Shown piece by piece: positions 55,324-63,467 of a stretch of 64,000 bases of DNA. The notes below the pieces were generated by a model. It made no database searches, was not told the origin of the DNA, and saw nothing but the letters and a program-made list of their open reading frames with translations. How positions within the stretch are numbered: position 1 is the stretch's first letter; each line of letters starts with the position of its first letter. A program made the position numbers and the translations under genes. The stretch comes from Ohtaekwangia kribbensis (GTDB lineage Bacteria > Bacteroidota > Bacteroidia > Cytophagales > Cyclobacteriaceae), in the NCBI RefSeq assembly GCF_042676245.1, contig NZ_JBHTKA010000001.1, positions 1,736,001 to 1,800,000 of the forward strand, read 5' to 3'.

Positions 55324-56109
55324 TCACAAAATTAAGTATAAATTAATGATCAGCAGAATGCCGCATACAATACTGGCATTGAAGTAATACTCGATGTTAT
55401 GGCGTCTGAGCAAACCTGTTAATGCGGTTGCAAAAAGTACGGCCGGAAAAAGTGCCATCGCACCGTATACATATCCGAGCGGGACCGTGCGATCGCCATT
55501 CTTGATGGACATCACAGTTCCGTATACCAGTGTCTTTCTATACTCAATAACTTTCCCGATGTCCAACGGGCCACCTACTTCAAAACCATATATCCGTATC
55601 TTCTTACCCGACTCCATGATCATCACGCTGTGACTATAGCCGCCCTTTCTGCCGTGTACATTATAGCCGTTCACGATCTTTTCCGTTTTGGTTGTATAGG
55701 GTAAAATATAGTCTGTCGCAAAAAGTATAGTTACTGCGAGTCCTGCCCAGCAAAGCCATTGCACGTATGGCAAATACGTATGCATGAGCTCAAGTATACG
55801 CTGGCGTTCGCTTTTGTGGTATACCGGTGGACGTCTTCTGCGGTAAGCCGGATCACGGTGTACGGGCTCTGCCTGTTCACGAACTACCAATGCGGTAAAA
55901 GGAGTCTGGCGTTTCAGATCATACTCAACTTTTTTATGCGGATCGCTCAATACATCGTATGCCTCTGCAATCTCTTTGAACAACGCTTCTGCTTTCGGAT
56001 CAGGGTTCTTATCAGGATGATACTGAACCGCGAGCCTGCGATACGCACGTTTTATATCAGCCCCCTGAGCGGAGTGATGCACGCCCAGTATTTGGTAATA
56101 ATCCTTCAT
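55324..56109 (-). CDS. Membrane-anchored J-domain protein
   Basis: This 261-residue protein starts with a J domain (residues 1-68; YYQILGVHHSAQGADIKRAY, with HPD in VQYHPDKNPDPKAEALF). It lacks the Gly/Phe and zinc-finger regions of true DnaJ. A basic linker is followed by a membrane helix near residues 115-138 and two more at the C-terminus (about 210-235 and 240-260). Between them is a beta-rich segment (YNVHGRKGGYSHSVMIMESG). It would recruit DnaK to the inner membrane. Its ATG overlaps the DUF3052 stop by four bases (ATGA), showing translational coupling. Confidence 0.88.
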   Translation of the reverse strand: MKDYYQILGVHHSAQGADIKRAYRRLAVQYHPDKNPDPKAEALFKEIAEAYDVLSDPHKKVEYDLKRQTPFTALVVREQAEPVHRDPAYRRRRPPVYHKSERQRILELMHTYLPYVQWLCWAGLAVTILFATDYILPYTTKTEKIVNGYNVHGRKGGYSHSVMIMESGKKIRIYGFEVGGPLDIGKVIEYRKTLVYGTVMSIKNGDRTVPLGYVYGAMALFPAVLFATALTGLLRRHNIEYYFNASIVCGILLIINLYLIL

Positions 56110-56510
56110 CGGTCTTTTATTCTAAAAACGAATTTCAATCCAGACCACACATCATCTACAGCACACACTTTAACATCAACCAGTCCGGCTTCGAGTCCTA
56201 CAGCACGAATTATATTCTCATCAAGATCTGTCTGTACTCCTGAAGATTTCTTTGGCCACGACACCCACAGCATTCCATCTTTTTTAAGATGCTTTTTGCT
56301 TCGCACAAATTCTTTTTCAAAAACGCTGCGCTCTTTAACAAATACGTGAATGAAATCAAGTTCTCCCGTTAATGTTTGTCTTATCGCCACACGTTCCGGC
56401 AATGGCTCGAGCCACGTCCAGTAGCCCTCTGGTTGCTTCTGTACAAACATACAAAAACCAGGCTTTATGCCGAGCTTCTTTACGAGCGGAGTTGCGGAAT
56501 AACCAGCCAT
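56106..56510 (-). CDS. DUF3052 family protein
   Basis: The 134-residue protein from ATG 56510 (MAGYSATPLVKKLGIKPG) matches DUF3052: it has GELDFIHVFVKERSVFEKEF, KKHLKKDGMLWVSWPKKSSG and the closing KVCAVDDVWSGLKFVFRIKD. The longer frame from 56705 reads back through a terminator and the upstream gene and is rejected. The family is small, cytosolic and of unknown function. It opens a three-gene operon with the J-domain and SUI1-like genes. Confidence 0.88.
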   Translation of the reverse strand: MAGYSATPLVKKLGIKPGFCMFVQKQPEGYWTWLEPLPERVAIRQTLTGELDFIHVFVKERSVFEKEFVRSKKHLKKDGMLWVSWPKKSSGVQTDLDENIIRAVGLEAGLVDVKVCAVDDVWSGLKFVFRIKDR

Positions 56511-56568
56511 CTGCCTTTGTATAATTCCTGATAAAATACAGATAAAAATCCAAATCAGAGTTACCGGC

Positions 56569-56597
56569 AAAAAAAAGCCACCTGCTTCGAGGTGGCT
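56569..56597 (-). terminator. Intrinsic terminator of the LPP20-like lipoprotein gene
   Basis: On the minus strand AGCCACCT pairs with AGGTGGCT (plus 56590-56597 and 56576-56583), followed by seven T. It separates the LPP20 pair from the DUF3052 operon. Confidence 0.9.
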
Positions 56598-56622
56598 CTC
56601 CTTGTTCGTATGTGTAACGGAA

Positions 56623-57192
56623 TTAGTTGTTACCGAGTTTCTCCATTTCCTTTTCGAAAGTTTCTTTGAACTTCTCGTAATCATAATCGATTTTGAGACG
56701 TTCATCTTTCGACATGCGTTCGTTGTAGGTTGCTACCAACTCATCAGCCGAAAGCTCAATCGCAATATAGGTTTTGTAGTTTCCGGCTTCTGTTTTCATC
56801 AGTTTTTCGCAAATCGTTTTAAGACCGGTGAGTTTCTGATCTACAATCTCGCGATTCAATTGCTCAAAGCGTTCTTCCACTTCTTCCTTGTTATTCAATT
56901 CGCGAGAGTTGGTATAGTTATCCGTAACTGCTTTTACAGTAGTTTGAATACTGGCAGCCAGTTCAGCGCGTGCATTGGCGAGTGCTTTCTTTTTAGACGT
57001 TACCTGGTCCATGCTTTCACCAATCGAGTTGGCGCGGAAAAATTTATTCGTAGTGAAATAATCAGAACCTGAGCAAGGAACGATAACTTCTTTCTCGCCC
57101 GTTGGAGCTTTCTTCTCTTTGCTTTTGCAGCCAACCACAAATGCTCCAGCCAGGGCAAGGAATACAAAAGCAGAATAGGTAATTTTCTTCAT
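56623..57192 (-). CDS. LPP20-like lipoprotein (small)
   Basis: From ATG 57192 the 189-residue product has a lipoprotein signal ending in the lipobox VVGC, then a Lys/Glu-rich stretch. The LPP20-like domain has FFRANSIGESMDQVTSKKKA and ALANARAELAASIQTTVKAV, and the C-terminus is a charged coiled coil (YDYEKFKETFEKEMEKL). LPP20-family proteins are lipoproteins often found with outer-membrane assembly, without a defined reaction. The TTG at 57198 is a less likely start. A larger homologue lies 80 bases upstream on the same strand. Confidence 0.82.
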   Translation of the reverse strand: MKKITYSAFVFLALAGAFVVGCKSKEKKAPTGEKEVIVPCSGSDYFTTNKFFRANSIGESMDQVTSKKKALANARAELAASIQTTVKAVTDNYTNSRELNNKEEVEERFEQLNREIVDQKLTGLKTICEKLMKTEAGNYKTYIAIELSADELVATYNERMSKDERLKIDYDYEKFKETFEKEMEKLGNN

Positions 57193-57272
57193 AATCAATC
57201 GAAATTTAGTGACAAGTTATAGTACGCAAATCAAATACCAAATTGTAAAGTAAATCTTTAGATGACGATGTA

Positions 57273-58640
57273 CTATTGAAGTACAGTATTCAATAATTCA
57301 TTCATTCGCTCTTTTTCAAGGGTCTCCATGGATTTGTTATAGGCATCGATGCTGGATTTATCATAATCAAGACCATAGCCTTTTATACGATCCAGTGTTC
57401 CGGCATATATCTCCTTCCCTTCTTTAACAGCCGTTACTTTAATGATGCTGGTTAAATACGTAACGTAAATGCTGCCTGTAACTGAGCCTTTTTCAGAATC
57501 TGCCTTTACATCAAACCAAAGATCGGCATTCTGTTTATCATCGGTAAATTCAAAGCCATTGTTCGCCAGGAGATTGCGGAGCTTATTGCTGATCTGGAAG
57601 TTTGGCTTGTTCTGTCCAAAACTCTTTTCATCGGCCGTCATGAATACAACCGGGCGTTGCACCTTTAGCGTTACCTGTGCACGCGGCACATTTAAGGTAG
57701 CGGCAATGAGTTTATATACCGGTGATCCGCTGGTTCCACTCATAGCATCTACATCAACCTTTATACCTACAGTTTGTTCCAACTCCTTCGAGCTGATCTT
57801 GTTCATCAGGATTTTGCTCTGTCCTTTCTCGTCTGTTTTATAGTTTGGAAAAACATCGCCTGCTCCTTTTTCGAACGCTGCATACAGCGGCAGATTTATA
57901 GCGGGTTTATTCAGATCTTTATAGGTGGCTTTCGCAGTAACAGTTTGTGTGCTTTGGTTTATTCTCCGATTCAATTCTATCGTAGCCGGATCAACGCGAA
58001 CGTTTATCTTATCGAGCACATTCTGAACGGAAGCATATATTTCATTTACAAGCAGCACTTCTTTACCTTCTACCGTAACACGAATAGCTTCCCCTAAATA
58101 TTTTTCAATGCTGCGAAAGGCCTGGAAGTAATACGTTACAGATTGCAAGCGCTCTCCATCTTTCTCGGCTTGTCTTGCTTTCTGAAGATAGTCGGTAGCG
58201 AGTAATGTAGCGTTGCGTTTTTGCTCTTCCTTTATCTGGCGGTATCGTGCAATCGACAACCGATAGTATACCCAGTAGTTGGCTTCATCTTCCCACGCAT
58301 CTACCAGTTCAAACTCTTCTATTTCATCGGCCGTGGTAGTCTTGATGATCTGCTCATACTGTTCGGTAAATTTCTTGTCAGCCTCGAACTGGCTAAGCAC
58401 TGAAGTACTTGAAACATTTACTTTTATATCAGACACCAGATCGTCAAGCGCGCTCTTCTTGGCAGCCTGTATATAGTTGTTGGAGCCGTCTTTTTTACTA
58501 TGCCCAATGCCGGTATAGTAGCCATCCTGGTAAGGTTCCGTACGCAGCCAGGCTGGCTTTAAAGATTCAGGATCTGGCGGCTGCACCTTAGGGCTACAGG
58601 CTGAAATTATTAATAAGAGTAGCGTAAAAAGTCGTTTCAC
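57273..58640 (-). CDS. LPP20-like lipoprotein (large)
   Basis: The 455-residue product has a lipoprotein signal with lipobox ISAC (Cys15). An LPP20 domain (residues about 28-125; GYYTGIGHSKKDGSNNYIQA, AKKSALDDLVSDIKVNVSS) is followed by a helical segment, then at least two beta-sandwich-like domains. The middle one has VTAKATYKDLNKPAINLPLY and VFPNYKTDEKGQSKILMNKI; a further domain follows near the C-terminus. It probably sits on the periplasmic face of the outer membrane. Paired with the small LPP20 gene downstream, which suggests a shared envelope role. Confidence 0.82.
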   Translation of the reverse strand: MKRLFTLLLLIISACSPKVQPPDPESLKPAWLRTEPYQDGYYTGIGHSKKDGSNNYIQAAKKSALDDLVSDIKVNVSSTSVLSQFEADKKFTEQYEQIIKTTTADEIEEFELVDAWEDEANYWVYYRLSIARYRQIKEEQKRNATLLATDYLQKARQAEKDGERLQSVTYYFQAFRSIEKYLGEAIRVTVEGKEVLLVNEIYASVQNVLDKINVRVDPATIELNRRINQSTQTVTAKATYKDLNKPAINLPLYAAFEKGAGDVFPNYKTDEKGQSKILMNKISSKELEQTVGIKVDVDAMSGTSGSPVYKLIAATLNVPRAQVTLKVQRPVVFMTADEKSFGQNKPNFQISNKLRNLLANNGFEFTDDKQNADLWFDVKADSEKGSVTGSIYVTYLTSIIKVTAVKEGKEIYAGTLDRIKGYGLDYDKSSIDAYNKSMETLEKERMNELLNTVLQ

Positions 58641-58734
58641 AAAATAACCTTAAGCAGTTGAGCGTTTGAGCTATTGCCACATCCGTGCCAATTTCTCGTC
58701 CGGACAAATCTACACGGGAAAGGGGTCGGAAATG

Positions 58735-58763
58735 TTTGGCGAATACTATTTTTTTTAACTTTA
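58735..58763 (+). promoter_or_regulatory. Promoter of the CHRD-like lipoprotein gene
   Basis: TTTG at 58735-58738 and TAACTTTA at 58756-58763 are spaced by 17 bases, a near match to TTTG/TAnnTTTG, 17 bases before the ATG at 58781. Confidence 0.5.
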
Positions 58764-58780
58764 TCGTAAATCCGATATAT

Positions 58781-59293
58781 ATGAAAAAGGTGATTGGTGG
58801 AATTATGCTGGTGGGGAGTCTGGTTGCCTGCCAGGACAACGAAACAACGGGCGACAAGGATTTTACCGGCAATGAAACGGTTTATGCACTTACTGCCGGT
58901 TCGGAATATGATGTAGACGGAACCGTAACACTGAAAGAAAAGACGGATGGCAGCACCGTGGTAATTGTTGCACTTTCAGGAACAGAGGGCAGTGCGGAGC
59001 ACCCGGTACATATACACCTGGGCGATATCTCTGCTCCGGGCGCAGATGTATACGCTTTACTCAATCCTGTCGTGGGGAGTGTTGGTACAAGCGAAACAAC
59101 GCTTACTAAAGTAGCCGATGAGTCTGCCATTACCTACCAGCAACTGGTAGCCCTGGATGCCTGTATGAAAGTACACCTGGCCGCCACCGGTGAAAGTAAA
59201 GATATTATTCTGGCAGGCGGAAACATTGGAAGTGCTGTAACCAAAGCCTCTTCTTCCGGACGCGTTGCGTTTGGAGTATGCAAAAGTGAATAG
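58781..59293 (+). CDS. CHRD-like lipoprotein
   Basis: The 170-residue product has a lipoprotein signal (lipobox LVAC, Cys17) and a beta-rich CHRD-type domain with the motif HPVHIHLGDISAPG, reminiscent of the histidine copper loop in superoxide-dismutase-like folds. A closing GRVAFGVCKSE may form a disulfide with Cys at ALDACMKVHL. The start 58781 is chosen because it opens the signal peptide; the frame from 58685 adds 32 unrelated residues. Function is unknown. An intrinsic terminator follows. Confidence 0.75.
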   Translation: MKKVIGGIMLVGSLVACQDNETTGDKDFTGNETVYALTAGSEYDVDGTVTLKEKTDGSTVVIVALSGTEGSAEHPVHIHLGDISAPGADVYALLNPVVGSVGTSETTLTKVADESAITYQQLVALDACMKVHLAATGESKDIILAGGNIGSAVTKASSSGRVAFGVCKSE

Positions 59294-59327
59294 AGTGAAT
59301 TTCTGATATATAGTTCGCTATATAAAG

Positions 59328-59355
59328 AGCCGTTCCGCAATGGAGCGGCTTTTTT
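59328..59355 (+). terminator. Intrinsic terminator of the CHRD-like gene
   Basis: AGCCGTTCC (59328-59336) pairs with GGAGCGGCT (59342-59350), with one G-U pair, followed by TTTTTT. Confidence 0.85.
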
Positions 59356-59363
59356 ATTTTACA

Positions 59364-59861
59364 TCAGGCGTTGATCACATCGTGCAACTGATCATTTTTA
59401 TTACGAAGATCGATACCGCCCTCCAGGAAAGATTTAAGATTAGCGAGGTAGAAAGTCCAGCCCTGCATACAGCCGAGGTGGTAATTCACTTTTCCTTCTT
59501 CGGTAAGCGGTATATTACTCTGCGTAAGTACACATACCGTTTCGTACTGTTCTTCTTTCACATGTACATTTACGATGCATCCGCCCGAGAATGTAAATTG
59601 AAACGAATCTATACCGTTAGCCTGCAATACCTTTCCATACTCTACGGTCTCATCGCCATAACCAAACCATAGCCATGTATAGGTATCACCAGCCTGCACG
59701 TTGCTCTGTGCATCACGCGGTGTACCATCGGGTTTTACAAATGCTGCCAATCGCAGAAACCATTCTTCCAGGCCCTGCTGTGTTGCCCAACTGTTATAAA
59801 TAGCCTTTGCATCGGCTTTGATGCTTATGCGCTTGGTAAATGTACTCCAGTCATATTGCAT
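59364..59861 (-). CDS. SRPBCC/AHSA1-type domain protein
   Basis: The 165-residue protein has the START/AHSA1 fold: ISIKADAKAIYNSWATQQGL then EEWFLRLAAFV, the beta-strand run DTYTWLWFGYGDETVEYGKV, and the C-terminal helix GCMQGWTFYLANLKSFLEGG. Such domains bind hydrophobic ligands or, in Aha1, activate Hsp90. No partner gene is adjacent, so its ligand is unknown. It lies downstream of the EF-G paralogue and converges on the CHRD-like gene. Confidence 0.88.
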   Translation of the reverse strand: MQYDWSTFTKRISIKADAKAIYNSWATQQGLEEWFLRLAAFVKPDGTPRDAQSNVQAGDTYTWLWFGYGDETVEYGKVLQANGIDSFQFTFSGGCIVNVHVKEEQYETVCVLTQSNIPLTEEGKVNYHLGCMQGWTFYLANLKSFLEGGIDLRNKNDQLHDVINA

Positions 59862-59918
59862 ACGATGATCGTTTTATATCGCTTCTCTTGTTACTACTGC
59901 AAGATGCGACAAAAAATA

Positions 59919-59964
59919 TTATCCCGCAGATTGCGACTTACGGAATGCACAACCTGCAGGATAA
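59919..59964 (-). terminator. Terminator of the EF-G-like gene, related to the CCCGCAGA repeat
   Basis: TTATCC (59919-59924) pairs with GGATAA (59959-59964), extended by CGCAG and CTGC pairing; on the minus strand it is followed by TATTTTTT. The core CCCGCAGATTGCG resembles the repeats at 6153 and 49403, suggesting a degenerate third copy. Confidence 0.6.
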
Positions 59965-59982
59965 ATCCTCCAAACTATATAT

Positions 59983-62112
59983 TTATACTTCCTCCAATAC
60001 CTGCAACGACTTGGCCAGCTTCTGTTGTAACTCGAAAGATACTGGCACAAAGTCAGCGAAGCGTTGTTTAAAGCTTGCACGACCCTGCGTAAGCGAGCGT
60101 AATGTAGTGGAGTATTTATCAAGCTCCGCCAGGGGCACGCGTGCTTTTATTACCTGGTAATTCCCTTTACTGTCCATACCCATGATGAGCGCCCTGCGGG
60201 TTTGCAGGTCGCCCATAACTTCGCCCATAACTTCTTCCGGTAACATAATCTCAACGTCATATACCGGTTCGAGTAACTGAGGCTCTGCTCTCATAAACGC
60301 ATCTTTAAACGCCATCATGCCCGCTATCTTAAACGATATATCATTGGAATCAACCGGGTGCATTTTACCATCGTATACCATCACACGCACATTGCGAACA
60401 TACGATCCGGTAATCGGACCTTCTTCCATTTTCTCCATAACGCCTTTGAGTATGGAAGGTATAAAGCGTGCATCAATCACACCACCCACGATACAATTAT
60501 AGAATACAAGTTTACCGCCCCATTCCAGGTCGAGCACTTCTTTACCACGCACGCTATATTCCGTAGGGTCGGGCATGCCTTCGATATAGGGCTCTATTTT
60601 GAGATGCACTTCACCAAACTGTCCTGCCCCTCCCGACTGTTTTTTATGACGATAACTGGCCGTTGCACTCTTGCGAATAGTTTCGCGATATGATATACGT
60701 GGACTTTCAAAATTAACGTGAAGCTTATATACATTCTCTAAAAACCATTTGCATACCGCCAGGTGTAATTCACCTTGTCCGGATACAATTAGCTGTCTTA
60801 ATTCTTTTGAATATGCTACTTCAATGGTTGGATCTTCCTGGTGTATCTTCTGCAATACTTCACCGATCTTCTCATCATCGTTTTTACTCAACGCGATTAC
60901 AGCCGTGCGAATACGAGGCTCCGGAAATTCAATAGGCTCTATAGTAACATCAAATCCTTTCGCGTGAAGTGTTTGATTGGTAAAGGTATCTTTCAATTTT
61001 AGAGTAGCCCCTATATCTCCGGCTACTAACTTATCAACCGGTGTTCTACTCTTTCCATCCATAATAAAGAGCTGATGTATACGCTCTGTTGCACCGGTCT
61101 GACTATTGATAAGTTCTGAGTTTGTTGTTACTTCTCCTGATATAACTTTGAAGAAAGACAGCTTGCCCAGGTTAGGCTCGATATGTGACTTGAATATAAA
61201 CAATGCAGTGGGTTGTGCCGGATCAAACGTAAGATCTTTGCCATCGGTAGTACGTTCGGGTGTAGCTTCGCACGGGCAGGGTGCTACATTATCGATAAAG
61301 CCCATCATTCTGCCACTGCCCATATTGCGTTTGGCCGACATGACAAACACCGGGAATACATCGTGATGAATCATACCCAGCTTTAGTCCTTCACGCATCT
61401 CGTCTTCATCGAGTGTACCCTTTTCAAAATATTTTTCCATCAGCTTCTCATCGTTCTCGGCTGCCTTTTCTACCAGAACATTGTGCAGTACGGTAGCACG
61501 TTCTTTTTCTTCCGCAGGTATAGGAAGTTTCTGCGGTCTGCCGCCTTCGGGCGGAAATTTATACATGACCATACGCAGCAGATCGATGATGCCATGAAAA
61601 CTCTCACCTTGTGTTACGGGGTATTGCATTTGCGTAACGGCACTACCAAAACGCTCGCGCAGACTGACAAGTGCAGCATCGAAATCGGCTTTGGGATGAT
61701 CAACCTGGTTAACAGCAAAAATGGTTGGCTTTTGAAAACGATCTATATAATTCCAGATGAGTTCCGTACCTACTTCTACACCATGTTGTGCGTTAACCAC
61801 CATCACACAGGTATCGGCTACACGCACAGAAGAAATTATCTCACCTATAAAATCATCAAAGCCCGGAGTATCAATGATGTTGATCTTGTAATCGTGCCAT
61901 TCGCTATGGAGTGTGGTGGCGAACACCGAGTTCCCTCGCTCCTGTTCTATCTCATGATAATCGGATATAGTGTTCTTACCTTCAATAGAGCCTCTCCGGT
62001 GTACAATGCCGGCTTCGTAGATCATGTCTTCGGCCAGCATGGTTTTGCCGGCCTTGGGCGCCCCCAGCAGAACAATGTTCTTCAGGTGCTTTTCATCATA
62101 GACTTTCATCAT
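59983..62112 (-). CDS. Elongation factor G-like GTPase (EF-G paralogue)
   Basis: The 709-residue product has the full EF-G domain set: GTPase domain (P-loop GAPKAGKT, residues 17-24), domain II, III, IV (FESPRISYRETIRKSATASY; HKKQSGGAGQFGEVHLKIEP) and V. Motifs are altered from canonical EF-G: switch I reads QERGNSVF instead of RGITI, switch II reads DTPGFDDF with Phe where the catalytic His normally sits, and G4 reads NQVD instead of NKxD. This matches the EF-G2-like group, whose members have Tyr or Phe there. The canonical EF-G is expected elsewhere with rpsL/rpsG. A role in a specialised or slow translocation step is inference. Confidence 0.9.
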   Translation of the reverse strand: MMKVYDEKHLKNIVLLGAPKAGKTMLAEDMIYEAGIVHRRGSIEGKNTISDYHEIEQERGNSVFATTLHSEWHDYKINIIDTPGFDDFIGEIISSVRVADTCVMVVNAQHGVEVGTELIWNYIDRFQKPTIFAVNQVDHPKADFDAALVSLRERFGSAVTQMQYPVTQGESFHGIIDLLRMVMYKFPPEGGRPQKLPIPAEEKERATVLHNVLVEKAAENDEKLMEKYFEKGTLDEDEMREGLKLGMIHHDVFPVFVMSAKRNMGSGRMMGFIDNVAPCPCEATPERTTDGKDLTFDPAQPTALFIFKSHIEPNLGKLSFFKVISGEVTTNSELINSQTGATERIHQLFIMDGKSRTPVDKLVAGDIGATLKLKDTFTNQTLHAKGFDVTIEPIEFPEPRIRTAVIALSKNDDEKIGEVLQKIHQEDPTIEVAYSKELRQLIVSGQGELHLAVCKWFLENVYKLHVNFESPRISYRETIRKSATASYRHKKQSGGAGQFGEVHLKIEPYIEGMPDPTEYSVRGKEVLDLEWGGKLVFYNCIVGGVIDARFIPSILKGVMEKMEEGPITGSYVRNVRVMVYDGKMHPVDSNDISFKIAGMMAFKDAFMRAEPQLLEPVYDVEIMLPEEVMGEVMGDLQTRRALIMGMDSKGNYQVIKARVPLAELDKYSTTLRSLTQGRASFKQRFADFVPVSFELQQKLAKSLQVLEEV

Positions 62113-62291
62113 GGCTGTAGAATTTTAGGTGGAAGAATTCGTAAGTATACCTGTACGTTTTGATAACGTTCCCTGAATGCGGACCCCATGAAGTTTTTCA
62201 TAGGCAGGTGTTTTTTAGGAGTAAGAAATACAGCGGACGGGGAAGAGTGATGGAAGTTACAGCAAAAAGTGGAATGATGAAAGTGCGGACG

Positions 62292-62358
62292 CGTTAATCG
62301 TTATCCGTTAATCGTTATCGTGTCATCATCTATAATGATTATCTTGTAACGAATAACG
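62292..62358. repeat. Word-repeat inverted repeat (element C)
   Basis: CGTTAATCGTTATC is directly repeated at 62292-62305 and 62306-62319. GTAACGAATAACG at 62346-62358 is its near-perfect reverse complement, with ATCAT/ATGAT pairing in the loop region. It lies between the divergent EF-G-like and DUF4412 genes. Confidence 0.65.
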
Positions 62359-62393
62359 GTATAACACGTACCAACGTTTAACGAAACAAAATC

Positions 62394-63233
62394 ATGAACA
62401 TGAAAAAAGTACTCCTCACCCTCAGCTTGATCATCCTCGTCATGCAAAGTCGTGCTCAGTCATTTGAAGGCATCATCAAGTGGGCTATCACAATGGATAT
62501 CACCGATCCGAAAATGAAGGCTGAAATGGAAGAAGCGCAGAAGCGCATGAACGATCCTGCCAACCAGGCTAAGATCAAAGAGATGGAAGAAAAGATGAAC
62601 GACCCGCAGTTTAAAGCCATGATGGAGTCTAACCCGCAAATGAAAGCGCAAATGGACGCTGCTATGAAAATGATGAAGAGTGGCAACCTGTCATCCATGA
62701 TGCCAACGGGCTCAACGGCAAAAGTAAAAGATGGCAACACGCTGTTCTCTATGGAAGGTGGTATCATGTCTAACTACGAAGTACTTTCGCTGAAAGGTAA
62801 AAATGAATCGTACCAACTCGACCGGCAGAATAAAACTTACTTTGTTATGCCACACAATACCGAACAAACCGAGCAAGAGAAAAATGTAAAAGTTACAAAG
62901 ACCTCTGAGACAACAAAGATACTCGGCTATAGCTGTACCAAATATATAATTGAGTATTCCGATGAGAAGCACAAGATGCAGCAAATACTTTGGGCTACCA
63001 AAGATATACCCGGACTGGACCTTAAAAACATGGCCAGCAACAAAATGAACCGTTCGCAAAAAATATACTATGACAAAATCGATGGAGCACCTCTAAAGAT
63101 TGAGATGCACATGGAGCAAGGTAATATGGTAATGGAAGCCAAGGAGATCAAGAAGCAATCCTTAGCAGCATCAGAATTCACAATACCTTCCGATTTCAAA
63201 AAAGTAGATATGCCATACGGCAGTGTGCGATAA
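62394..63233 (+). CDS. DUF4412 family exported protein
   Basis: The 279-residue product has a signal peptide (ending SRAQ) and the DUF4412 layout. There is a first beta segment (SFEGIIKWAITMDITDPKMK) and a Met/Gln-rich helical stretch of about 60 residues (AQKRMNDPANQAKIKEMEEK and MKAQMDAAMKMMKSG). The conserved core follows (KTYFVMPHNTEQ; ILGYSCTKYIIEYSDEKHKM). The Met-rich helices could bind metal, but this is a guess. Function unknown; probably periplasmic. Confidence 0.82.
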   Translation: MNMKKVLLTLSLIILVMQSRAQSFEGIIKWAITMDITDPKMKAEMEEAQKRMNDPANQAKIKEMEEKMNDPQFKAMMESNPQMKAQMDAAMKMMKSGNLSSMMPTGSTAKVKDGNTLFSMEGGIMSNYEVLSLKGKNESYQLDRQNKTYFVMPHNTEQTEQEKNVKVTKTSETTKILGYSCTKYIIEYSDEKHKMQQILWATKDIPGLDLKNMASNKMNRSQKIYYDKIDGAPLKIEMHMEQGNMVMEAKEIKKQSLAASEFTIPSDFKKVDMPYGSVR

Positions 63234-63241
63234 CTGCAATA

Positions 63242-63277
63242 CTAACAGTGCTCCTTCGCAGGAAGGAGCACTGTTAG
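63242..63277. terminator. Strong hairpin after the DUF4412 gene
   Basis: CTAACAGTGCTCCTTC (63242-63257) is perfectly complementary to GAAGGAGCACTGTTAG (63262-63277) with a four-base loop. No T-tract follows, so it may act with Rho-type release or as an mRNA 3' protector. Confidence 0.6.
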
Positions 63278-63394
63278 CAATGTAAATTCCGGTCGCCAGG
63301 TTCGCTATATATACTTCAGTTTTACCATAAACTAATCGCGTTTCTGCACGATAGCTGGCAACCCAATTTTATCTACAATCTCGATATATACAAT

Positions 63395-63426
63395 GAAAAA
63401 GAAAGGCATCGTTTTCACAATGCCTT
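63395..63426 (-). terminator. Intrinsic terminator of the TonB-domain gene
   Basis: On the minus strand AAGGCAT (plus 63420-63426) pairs with ATGCCTT (plus 63403-63409), followed by a TCTTTTT tract. Confidence 0.75.
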
Positions 63427-63467
63427 CGGTATATTTCATTTAATCTAAGTTTTCGTGCATACTGCGC

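Noticed and set aside
56511..56705. Longer start for the DUF3052 gene
   Set aside because: The extension runs through a clear terminator and the 3' end of the LPP20-like gene, and the family begins at MAGYSATP.
62113..62291. Possible small RNA or gene in the 281-base gap upstream of the EF-G-like gene
   Set aside because: No open frame, conserved RNA fold or terminator could be supported outside the word-repeat element.
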